Source: DATKUC01 sp964553615
GTDB taxonomy: Bacteria; Spirochaetota; Spirochaetia; DSM-27196; DATKUC01
Direction: 5' to 3'
Length of the DNA: 64,000 bases
Assembly (NCBI GenBank): GCA_964553615.1
Contig: CAZKMA010000006.1
Span: 41,210 to 105,209, forward strand
The notes below the pieces were generated by a model. That model was not told the DNA's origin and did no database searches. It saw nothing but the letters and a program-made list of their open reading frames with translations. Made by a program: the position numbers and the translations under genes. Position 1 is the first letter of the stretch; each line of letters begins with the position of its first letter. Of the stretch, positions 27,701 through 33,514 are shown piece after piece.

Positions 27701-27762
27701 AAAACAAAGACCGCCGCCGGATCATGGATCCGGGAGAGCAGTTCATCTCGCGCACTGTCCAT
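24718..27762 (-). CDS. addB: AddB-like nuclease subunit with Fe-S cluster motif
   Basis: A 1014-residue partner of AddA. The C-terminal quarter is a RecB-family nuclease (H-L-E-K-Y-T-E-C-P-F-A-Y-L, then V-L-V-D-Y-K-K) with the cysteine cluster C-E-A-C-S-L-R-T-I-C near the end; with the C of T-E-C-P this makes the four ligands of an AddB-type 4Fe-4S cluster. The N-terminal helicase-like part is diverged and I see no Walker A. It starts at ATG 27762 with no ribosome site but a strong promoter just upstream. It precedes addA in a two-gene operon. Confidence 0.85.
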   Translation of the reverse strand: MDSARDELLSRIHDPAAVFVFPSEVIASHWCEQSLRLSGLRAIRTDRFISWDTFKERTFRSHESRRPANRLHRSIFVQSFLARNRREPILESLVRPEFAENSAAFESFIRAALPGLGPLMDRGNALRTGDSADIFHDLEALFDAYRGFLDAHELFEPGWTVPGSPEVSRDYLIFFPEVLEDYPEYEPLLGPRSGGKGMHIIPSPVGRTTVELLEFANSTQETNDVLDSLELLLDAGVSPSKIVLTVCALPEYRPMLEREAALRQIPLSFRSGLTLAEYPPGRFLSGMGELVSRGFGVDAMKSYFLNGAVPWKSIDQNRNLVRFGLHWNIGPAWTEAGRERDPWKDALERARTGVRRRAPSDDGAEDPESATLLQQIEQLSTHYTALRVAVRRIVTAASFRTLRDALYAFYGQYLDTGSWDSRNLPVFQSCMEVLADLVEAEEDFASDIRAADLNPYRFWISTLGDRLYVPRGAAAPSTTPEPETENMPDARATGGDGIAVFPYRVSAGLEPGYHFIVGASQDATRVALSHYPYLREDQKERLSLSDRDLSVQFSALYEQSGERVYLSCSRETGSGAQLAAGYFVRTRRVLDAARGDLRARVSAALEGPDSATPPPVRAAAGQYSTERLFWAGGSPILFPDRLYPQQEAGFRYQLATGLSRRGRDFTREVVADPEALRTLLSAQESESHPGLLRMSAAHLEKYTECPFAYLVRYGLLVSEEPFDVDYAGAASTGSYYHDVVERLYRSIHRLTGTFNPESLDEYRAVLNRMIGDMADRPSVRTFPSHDGQVPVPGTVPLFPPLLEVFRADALKLLGLLLEADSIAERNNELAAAEDWYSCELPEPGVHLFGRIDRITRNTESGTFVLVDYKKKHTPTRTSIRKLLEIDPEGISPGAFGGTAIDDESEGSADVSVDRGVLQIPIYAALARAKDRPLQRAAYYSIEQARYFPVFDAEAAGAFLDETELNRLVELVLALAGTVAKRIRGGDYRLEQPENGCEACSLRTICRARYTVRGI

Positions 27763-27771
27763 GGGAAGGCA

Positions 27772-27799
27772 AGTATATCATGACGTTCGCCAGTGTAAA
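27772..27799 (-). promoter_or_regulatory. addB promoter, near-leaderless
   Basis: On the minus strand TTTACA (27799-27794), 16 bases, TATACT (27777-27772), each 5 of 6 to consensus. The ATG follows the -10 by 9 bases (tgccttccc), so the predicted leader is 2-3 bases with no Shine-Dalgarno. Confidence 0.7.
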
Positions 27800-27841
27800 C
27801 ACGCGCCCTATATATGCCGATTCTGTAAGAGGAGGTTGTCA

Positions 27842-28078
27842 ATGGTGGCAAGAAGACATCCCCGTATCTACCGGGTAAAGAGCGTGGACGGAGTCCAGAC
27901 GCTCATGCGAATCCTTCGTGAAGACGACAATGGGTATCAGATCCTTATCACCAGTCGGAGCGAGGGAAGAAACCGGACATCTGAAGAGTTCATCTCCCGT
28001 GAGCTCGTGCAATCCTGTCTCCGGACCGGGTATCTGACCGAAGTCGGTGAAGAGACGCTGGCCGGGGCGCCGGTCTGA
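27842..28078 (+). CDS. Small conserved-looking protein of unknown function
   Basis: A 78-residue soluble protein that I do not recognise. It starts at ATG 27842 after AAGAGGAGG. The sequence is basic at the start (M-V-A-R-R-H-P-R), then alternates beta-like strands (Y-R-V-K-S-V, Y-Q-I-L-I-T-S-R-S) with a helix (E-E-F-I-S-R-E-L-V-Q-S-C-L-R-T-G-Y-L). It diverges from addB; TATATA at 27809-27814 may be its -10. It converges with the YbhB-like gene. Confidence 0.7.
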   Translation: MVARRHPRIYRVKSVDGVQTLMRILREDDNGYQILITSRSEGRNRTSEEFISRELVQSCLRTGYLTEVGEETLAGAPV

Positions 28079-28093
28079 ACCGAAAGAAAGAAG

Positions 28094-28696
28094 CTACTTC
28101 GCAAAAGTCCCCATGAGGACTGCCTCCGCAATCACGTGACCCTTCATTGCGGAGATGAGCCGCTCACTGGTAGCCCCCGGCTTCAGATTGAGCGTTGTGT
28201 CGAGCGCGTAGAGCTTGAAGAAGTAGCGATGGGTTCCCGACGGCGGACAGGGTCCCGAATAGCCGATCCTTCCATTGCTTCCCCGCCCCTGGAAGGTTCC
28301 ATCGGGAAGCCGTTCCGCCCGGGACACCGCACGATCGAAACCGGTGCGGGATGCGGCAATATTGTAGATTACCCAGTGTACCCAGGTGCCCATTGGGGCA
28401 TCCGGATCGTCCGCCACCAGTGCTAAACTGGCCGTCTTCGGAGGAACATCGCTCCAGCTCAACGCCGGCGAAACATCGGGTCCCGTACAGGTATACTCTC
28501 CCGGTATTGGTTCTCCCTGCTGGAAAGCTGTGCTCGTAATAGTCATCGTTGTAACCTCCCTGAACGGAAACGGACCTGAGCCGGAATTCGCAGCCCCACC
28601 GCTACCACGCGCATCCCTTGTATCGCCGCTTCCGCGGGAAAAAACGGGCACCGTCAGCGTGAACATTACGCACACAACAAGGCCGACAATCGGCAT
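28094..28696 (-). CDS. YbhB/YbcL-family (PEBP-like) protein, exported
   Basis: A 200-residue protein of the phosphatidylethanolamine-binding/Raf-kinase-inhibitor-like family. Typical motifs are D-V-S-P-A-L-S-W, the D-P-D-A-P-x-G-x-W-x-H-W ligand-pocket motif, and G-Y-S-G-P-C-P-P-x-G-x-H-R-Y. The domain begins at about residue 50. I start at ATG 28696, which gives an N-terminal hydrophobic stretch (V-G-L-V-V-C-V-M-F-T-L-T-V-P-V-F-S) that looks like a signal peptide, followed by a Ser/Gly-rich linker. A cytoplasmic form starting at the internal ATG before T-I-T-S-T is possible. The function of bacterial members is poorly known. Confidence 0.87.
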   Translation of the reverse strand: MPIVGLVVCVMFTLTVPVFSRGSGDTRDARGSGGAANSGSGPFPFREVTTMTITSTAFQQGEPIPGEYTCTGPDVSPALSWSDVPPKTASLALVADDPDAPMGTWVHWVIYNIAASRTGFDRAVSRAERLPDGTFQGRGSNGRIGYSGPCPPSGTHRYFFKLYALDTTLNLKPGATSERLISAMKGHVIAEAVLMGTFAK

Positions 28697-28721
28697 CCTG
28701 TAAAACAGGTCCACACTATAA

Positions 28722-28750
28722 AGTATGATGCATGCGGAATGAGGAATCAA
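28722..28750 (-). promoter_or_regulatory. Promoter of the YbhB-like gene
   Basis: On the minus strand TTGATT (28750-28745), 17 bases, CATACT (28727-28722). The start site would be about 18 bases before the ATG at 28696. Confidence 0.5.
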
Positions 28751-28809
28751 GTTTCCCGCCACTCGACTCCGGACACTCCGGGAGAACCACCGCTAAATTC
28801 ACGGTCGTA

Positions 28810-28838
28810 TTGACAATACAACTCTCATTGCGTATGCT
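28810..28838 (+). promoter_or_regulatory. tRNA-Ala promoter
   Basis: TTGACA (28810-28815), 17 bases, TATGCT (28833-28838). The start near 28845 lies 50 bases upstream of the mature tRNA 5' end. Confidence 0.7.
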
Positions 28839-28894
28839 GAATCCTGCGGTTAGCTCCGGGCACGAGGCACGGGCTGTCAGGCTGCAAATGCTTT

Positions 28895-28968
28895 GGGGGT
28901 GTAGCTCAGTTGGCTAGAGCGCGTGAATGGCATTCACGAGGTCGCGGGTTCAATTCCCACCACCTCCA
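28895..28968 (+). tRNA. tRNA-Ala (GGC anticodon)
   Basis: A 74-base cloverleaf. The acceptor GGGGGTG pairs with CACCTCC (one G-U), the D arm is GCTC/GAGC, the anticodon stem CGTGA/TCACG encloses loop ATGGCAT with anticodon GGC (reads GCC alanine codons), and the T arm holds TTCAATT with one C-A mismatch in its stem. The discriminator is A; the CCA end is not encoded. A protein gene starts only 12 bases after the 3' end. Confidence 0.95.
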
Positions 28969-28980
28969 GTTCCCTTTATT

Positions 28981-30636
28981 ATGAGCGACGACGTCAGGAG
29001 AAAATCCAACAGCTCTCAGGAAGATGCGCTGGATCCGGAAGTAGCCGAGCTCCTTGAGGAAGTGGGCGACGACAGTTCCGGAGGAGATATTCCTGAGTTT
29101 GCAGAACTGTTCGAAGAGGTCGCAGAAGCGGAAGAGGGAAGCGTATCTTCTTCTGCCTCGGACACGTTTCGACGTCCGGATAAATTCGAAGCCCCCCCGA
29201 AGCCATACTTCAACGACACTGAATACTACAAACGGGTACTCGCCGGAGAGGGTGAAGTATCCAAGCGCGTGCACGGTATCCTGGGCTCATTTCTGAACGC
29301 AAAGGACCCGCAGGACCGCTCGTTGTATCGCGGAAGGTTCGTCCCTGCCTACTGGGAGCTTGCAACACACATAGCCTCACGAATTACCAGTAGTCCACAG
29401 ATCTCGAAAACACTCATGCTTCGGTTCGGATTGCTGCTCCCCACACTCCTGAGCGCCGAACAGCGGGACATCTTTTCCCGGATAATCTTTGAAAACGACA
29501 CCGGAGAACCGGTCCACTACGTCGATGACTGGCTTAAAGAGGTTGCGCACGGCCGGGTGTCGATGTCCGCCCAGGACGAAACGAAGAAAGCGGGAAAGAA
29601 CTCACCACGACAGGTCAACGCGGTCGCCGACAAAGCGCGGGGACGGTTCGAAGCGCAACTGTCTGTCGTGCGGAATCTCGTCCGCGACATGGAGCAGAAT
29701 GAATCGACCCTGCAGGATCATGTCGCACAACTGGCCGTCCACGAGGAACTCACTCAGATCGCTCCCGGTCTGAAATCCCCCTACAACGACACGCAAAAGT
29801 CACGCTTTTCGGAAATAAGCACCATACTGCGGAAGCTCTCGAACATCAGCCGTGATCTTTCCCGTAACTACCGGGAACTCGATGATCTTCGCACCCAACT
29901 CGACGAGTTGCGTCAGAAAGAGAGCGAGATGGATACCGCAGACCCTGTCGATGACAAGGTCATCGGCGAGGAAATGAACACTGTACGTCAGATGATCAAG
30001 CTCTGCGTCGGTCGGCAGGGAAATCACTTCCCCATGCTCATGAAGCAGTATCTGCGTGCAAGCCTTCAGGAAATTGGCACCCGGGAAAACGTCATCAATA
30101 TTCTTGCGGACGTCGAATACCTGGATCCCGGGGTCTTTCTGCGAACTTTCAAGCAGCAGACGAACCGGATTGTACCGAACATCGTTCTTGTGCCGTGCTA
30201 TGGCGACCTCGGCATCTGCTGGGAACCGTTCGAACGGTTCAATCGCGCAACAAGCCGCGGACGTCTTGCAATACCAATGTATCCGAAAGACCTCAGAACT
30301 GCGGTCATTTCTGCTCTCGGAGATCTGCGTTGGCAGGTAGCCAAGGAAAAGGCGCAGCACTACTGGATGGAAGAGGGTCTCACCGGCTGGTACTATCAGT
30401 GGTTCACCGACAAGAAGATGAAAGGCGATGTGCGGGAATCATTCATTCAGGACTATGTTCTGTGGATAACCAGGGAAAGCGAAGGAACTCAGAAAATGGA
30501 GCGCGATGCGCGCGACGTTTTCTGGCGCTATATACCGTTCCCTCAGGAAATCAAGGACAAGCTGAAAAACCGCGGTTTCGTCTACAACGAGCTGTACAAG
30601 AAAGATCAGAACCGTGCAATGTCGGACGGGTATTGA
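28981..30636 (+). CDS. Unknown soluble protein with acidic N-terminus and coiled coil
   Basis: A 551-residue protein that I do not recognise; it may be spirochaete-specific. Residues 1-65 are acidic and low-complexity (E-V-A-E-L-L-E-E-V, E-F-A-E-L-F-E-E-V repeated). A folded domain follows (about 75-190), then a long coiled-coil region (about 220-340, D-M-E-Q-N-E-S-T-L, then L-D-D-L-R-T-Q-L-D-E-L-R-Q-K-E-S-E-M), then a globular C-terminal domain rich in aromatics (W-E-P-F-E-R-F-N). There is no signal peptide or membrane helix. ATG 28981 has no ribosome site and lies 12 bases downstream of tRNA-Ala, so the mRNA is probably released by tRNA 3' processing. Confidence 0.8.
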   Translation: MSDDVRRKSNSSQEDALDPEVAELLEEVGDDSSGGDIPEFAELFEEVAEAEEGSVSSSASDTFRRPDKFEAPPKPYFNDTEYYKRVLAGEGEVSKRVHGILGSFLNAKDPQDRSLYRGRFVPAYWELATHIASRITSSPQISKTLMLRFGLLLPTLLSAEQRDIFSRIIFENDTGEPVHYVDDWLKEVAHGRVSMSAQDETKKAGKNSPRQVNAVADKARGRFEAQLSVVRNLVRDMEQNESTLQDHVAQLAVHEELTQIAPGLKSPYNDTQKSRFSEISTILRKLSNISRDLSRNYRELDDLRTQLDELRQKESEMDTADPVDDKVIGEEMNTVRQMIKLCVGRQGNHFPMLMKQYLRASLQEIGTRENVINILADVEYLDPGVFLRTFKQQTNRIVPNIVLVPCYGDLGICWEPFERFNRATSRGRLAIPMYPKDLRTAVISALGDLRWQVAKEKAQHYWMEEGLTGWYYQWFTDKKMKGDVRESFIQDYVLWITRESEGTQKMERDARDVFWRYIPFPQEIKDKLKNRGFVYNELYKKDQNRAMSDGY

Positions 30637-30653
30637 GCCCGCCCGCATTTTTT
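30624..30653 (+). terminator. Terminator overlapping the stop codon of the unknown gene
   Basis: GGACGGG and CCCGCCC form a 7-bp stem with one A-C mismatch around a 7-base loop that contains the TGA stop; six T follow at 30648-30653. Confidence 0.5.
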
Positions 30654-30671
30654 CTTAGCGAATCAGACATC

Positions 30672-30947
30672 CTATCTCTTCTTCGGACGAAATATCGGAT
30701 CGAAGTACTTCTCCATATCGATCCTGGTGGTAATGTAATTGACCAGGCGATGATAGATGAAGTAGGTCAGCACGATCGAACCGATGAACAGGACGAGCAT
30801 GATGATCTGATTTATCTGCGGAGACATGTGCGGCGCGGCGAAACGACCGAACAGCACGAAGAGAATGATAAAAATCACCATCATGATGATCACGTTGACA
30901 ATAGTTGCGCCAAGCACGAAGAAGACCGTGTTTGCTTTCTTATTCAT
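30672..30947 (-). CDS. Two-helix membrane protein next to lspA
   Basis: A 91-residue membrane protein of unknown function. Two hydrophobic helices (about 8-35 and 44-66) are joined by a short H-M-S-P-Q-I loop, and the tail is basic (F-R-P-K-K-R). Its start overlaps the lspA stop by 8 bases, so it is translated from the same message and may work with the signal peptidase or in the same membrane. I do not recognise a named family. Confidence 0.75.
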   Translation of the reverse strand: MNKKANTVFFVLGATIVNVIIMMVIFIILFVLFGRFAAPHMSPQINQIIMLVLFIGSIVLTYFIYHRLVNYITTRIDMEKYFDPIFRPKKR

Positions 30948-31458
30948 GGCTCACTTTCCCGCCTTTCAGAAAAACTGATATTACCAGCAGTATACCGCAT
31001 ATGACCACACTTGCGTCCGCCAGATTGAATGTCGGCCATCGCTGCAATCCGAATATCCCGTAGAACTTCGCATCGATGAAGTCTACCACCCCGCCAGGCC
31101 GGAAGATGCGATCAACAAGGTTACCAATACCACCCCCGAGAATCCCGGCGATTGCCCAACGCTGCAATGTCGTTATCTCGTTCGAGCGGAAGTAGAAGAT
31201 CGCGAGCAGCGCCAGGACCACGATGGGCAGAAACATGAATACGATGCCGCGAAATGCACCCGGTGCGGTGCCGCCAATTGAAAAGGCTATGCCCAGATTC
31301 TGCACGTGAATAATGCGAAGCGCGCCACCGAACAGCGACACTCCGATGGTGTTCAGAGGAATGGTCGCAACAATAATTGCCTTCAGTATCTGGTCAAGAA
31401 TGACAATCCCTGCCGTCAAGGATATAGGCCACAATTTCCGGACGGTGTTTTCGCTCAA
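30940..31458 (-). CDS. lspA: Lipoprotein signal peptidase
   Basis: A 172-residue four-helix inner-membrane aspartyl protease that removes signal peptides from prolipoproteins. Conserved residues are G-N-L-V-D-R (N113, D116, R117), V-V-D-F (D126) and F-N-L-A-D (N145, D148); D126 and D148 are the expected catalytic pair. The start is TTG 31458, preceded by GGAGGGGGAG; the longer frame upstream overlaps the Nif3-like gene and has no membrane character. Several lipoproteins in this window (TPR protein, protease, small lipoprotein) are likely substrates. Confidence 0.93.
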   Translation of the reverse strand: MSENTVRKLWPISLTAGIVILDQILKAIIVATIPLNTIGVSLFGGALRIIHVQNLGIAFSIGGTAPGAFRGIVFMFLPIVVLALLAIFYFRSNEITTLQRWAIAGILGGGIGNLVDRIFRPGGVVDFIDAKFYGIFGLQRWPTFNLADASVVICGILLVISVFLKGGKVSHE

Positions 31459-31474
31459 CAGCTCCCCCTCCGTC

Positions 31475-32236
31475 CTACAGACCTGACGGCACATCGACAA
31501 ACAGAGTTTCGATCCCGGTATCGGAGGCAAGTTTCTTCGCCACCGCCTGGACGCCCCACACCTCGGTCTGGTAGTGGCCGCCGAATATGACATTGATCCC
31601 GGCCTCCAGACATCGGTGATAGATGGTATGACTCGATTCTCCGGTAATGTAGAGATCGAGACCTTGCGCTATTGCCTGGTCCACCTCGTGCGGAGCGCCA
31701 CCGGATACGATACCAACCGATCGGATCTCCCTCGGTCCGAACGGGAGTGTTCCGAGGAGTGATGACGGCGAATGAAACAGCGTTCGAATTACTTCATCGA
31801 GCGTCTTTGACTGCGGAAACACTCCCTGCCATCCGATCGCGGTCCCGTGGTACAGCCCAAAAGGCTCAACCTGTTCGAGCCCGAGCACCCGGGCCATCTG
31901 CGCGTTGTTCCCGAACTCCTCATGCTTGTCCAACGGCAGGTGGACCGCATACAGCGAGAGATCGTTGTCCAGCAACGCCTTCATTCTTCCAAAGTTCGTC
32001 CCCGTTACCGGTTCCACGTGGCCCCAGTAGATTCCGTGGTGGACAAAGAGCATCTGGGCGCCGGCCTCCGCCGCGCGCTGGAAGGTCTCCAGACATGCGT
32101 CCACCGCAAAGGCGACCCGATGAACATCCTGCCCCGGGCTGCCAACCTGGATTCCGTTGAGCGAGCTGTCGGAACCGACCATTTCCTGGATCGGGAGCAT
32201 TGTACGGAAATAGGTGTCCAGTTCTTCCAGTTTCAT
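31475..32236 (-). CDS. Nif3-like dinuclear metal-centre protein (YbgI/YqfO family)
   Basis: A 253-residue protein of the widely conserved Nif3/DUF34 family, which forms a hexameric ring with a di-metal site; its physiological role is still debated. Typical motifs are N-G-I-Q-V-G, F-V-H-H-G (metal His pair), Y-A-V-H-L-P-L-D, and a C-terminal G-E-S-S-H-T and G-G-H-Y-Q-T-E. It begins at ATG 32236 without a ribosome site; a strong promoter places transcription start at the ATG. It is first in an operon with lspA (16-base gap) and the small membrane protein. Confidence 0.9.
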   Translation of the reverse strand: MKLEELDTYFRTMLPIQEMVGSDSSLNGIQVGSPGQDVHRVAFAVDACLETFQRAAEAGAQMLFVHHGIYWGHVEPVTGTNFGRMKALLDNDLSLYAVHLPLDKHEEFGNNAQMARVLGLEQVEPFGLYHGTAIGWQGVFPQSKTLDEVIRTLFHSPSSLLGTLPFGPREIRSVGIVSGGAPHEVDQAIAQGLDLYITGESSHTIYHRCLEAGINVIFGGHYQTEVWGVQAVAKKLASDTGIETLFVDVPSGL

Positions 32237-32242
32237 TCGGTT

Positions 32243-32270
32243 ATTATAACCACAGCGTTCCGGTGTGCAA
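32243..32270 (-). promoter_or_regulatory. Promoter of nif3-lspA operon, leaderless
   Basis: On the minus strand TTGCAC (32270-32265), 16 bases, a perfect TATAAT (32248-32243), then 6 bases to the ATG at 32236. Transcription should begin at the start codon itself. This is the clearest leaderless case in the window. Confidence 0.75.
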
Positions 32271-32339
32271 GGGCTGTCCTATTGCGAAGTGTTGACAAGG
32301 GCCCCGGATTGCGGCTCAGTGGTGGAAGAGGGAGATATC

Positions 32340-33251
32340 ATGGTTGAAGTCAGAAACGCGGTCAAGCGATTCGGTCAGACTATTGCTGTGGATGATGTCT
32401 CGTTTACCGCACAGCCGGGAGAAATATTCGGGTTGATCGGCCCGAACGGCGCAGGAAAATCCACAACCATCAAGATGATCATGAACATTCTTGCTCCCGA
32501 TTCCGGGACTATTCTGTTCTCCGGCAGACGCATGACCGAAGGCGACAAGGAGAAAATCGGCTATCTCCCCGAAGAGCGCGGACTGTACCGCAAGGTACGG
32601 GTGAACGAGATGCTGAGCTACCTTGCCGACCTGAAGGGAAAGCCGCCCTCGGCAAGTCAACCGGTAATCGACCGGTGGCTCGACCGTTTCGATCTCATGC
32701 AGTGGAAGAATCGCAAAGTAGACGAACTCTCGAAGGGCATGGCCCAGAAGGTGCAGTTCATTGCGGCAGTGGCGCATGAACCGAACCTCCTGTTCTTCGA
32801 CGAGCCGTTCTCCGGACTGGACCCCGTAAGCTCGGATCTCCTGCTGGAATCTATCCACGAAATCGCCCGTGAAGGCCGAACAGTGCTGTTCTCCACCCAC
32901 ATCATGGAGCAGGCGGAGCGGATCTGCAACCGGATACTTCTCATCGACCATGGTCGGGAGGTCGTATCCGGGACGGTCGCCGAGGTGAAACAGCAATATG
33001 GAACAAACACGGTGGTTGTTGAGTTCGACGGCGATATCAGTTTCGTCGACGCCTTGCCGTACGTGAAGGGTACCGTTCGCGCTCCTCGCTTCGTTGAAAT
33101 CGAGCTCACGGAACCGGGGAAACACACTGAGCTGTTTTCGGCGCTCGCAGGGAGGGTCTCGGTTCGCCGATTCGAACTGGTATCTCCGACGCTCCACAAG
33201 ATCTTTGTTCAGCTCGTGGGAAACGCGAAGGAGGAGACGTCCGAGACATGA
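32340..33251 (+). CDS. ABC transporter ATP-binding protein, NatA/DrrA type
   Basis: A 303-residue ATPase. Walker A is G-P-N-G-A-G-K-S-T, Walker B L-L-F-F-D-E-P-F-S-G-L-D-P, the signature is L-S-K-G-M (usual in this exporter subgroup), and the switch is S-T-H-I-M-E. A C-terminal domain of about 80 residues follows, as in Na+/drug exporters of the ABC-2 class. The start at ATG 32340 follows GAGGGAG. Its stop overlaps the start of the permease remnant (ATGA). With the permease broken, this ATPase may be orphaned or use another permease. Confidence 0.88.
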   Translation: MVEVRNAVKRFGQTIAVDDVSFTAQPGEIFGLIGPNGAGKSTTIKMIMNILAPDSGTILFSGRRMTEGDKEKIGYLPEERGLYRKVRVNEMLSYLADLKGKPPSASQPVIDRWLDRFDLMQWKNRKVDELSKGMAQKVQFIAAVAHEPNLLFFDEPFSGLDPVSSDLLLESIHEIAREGRTVLFSTHIMEQAERICNRILLIDHGREVVSGTVAEVKQQYGTNTVVVEFDGDISFVDALPYVKGTVRAPRFVEIELTEPGKHTELFSALAGRVSVRRFELVSPTLHKIFVQLVGNAKEETSET

Positions 33252-33514
33252 ACCGGCTCATGAAGAACTCTCGTCAGGAGTTCAGGATGACGGCGGTAAA
33301 CCGTGTATTCGTCATCCTGGCGTTCACGGTGCTCCCGGGCCTGCTTTCAACGAACTCGGCGGTTCCGGCGGGAACCACGGTCGCCATTGCGGGGGCAACA
33401 CAGGAGTCTGCGGCGCTGGCTGCGCTACTGAACAGCACCCCCGGTGCTTCAACAGTGCCCTTTCAACTTTGCCGGGAACGTACTACAATGCGAGTCCTGC
33501 ATTATGGAGAATAG
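33248..33514 (+). pseudogene. Remnant of an ABC-2 type permease
   Basis: An 88-codon frame coupled (ATGA) to the ATPase. Its start, with Q-E-F-R-M-T-A-V-N-R-V-F-V-I-L, then F-T-V-L-P-G-L-L-S-T-N, is the N-terminal region of NatB-like permeases, which are normally about 400 residues with six membrane helices. Compared with the family pattern the first helix seems shortened, and the frame leaves homology after about 65 codons and overlaps the next gene's start. The rest of the permease is missing. It could be a true deletion or an assembly collapse. Confidence 0.6.
33462..33489 (+). promoter_or_regulatory. Candidate promoter of the Lon-like protease gene
   Basis: TTCAAC (33462-33467), 16 bases, TACAAT (33484-33489). 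The ATG at 33504 would have a leader of about 8 bases with no Shine-Dalgarno. It lies inside the permease remnant. Confidence 0.45.

Noticed and set aside
28895..28985. tRNA-Ala as an attachment site for an integrated element
   Set aside because: There is no integrase, no duplicated tRNA 3' end and no composition change nearby.
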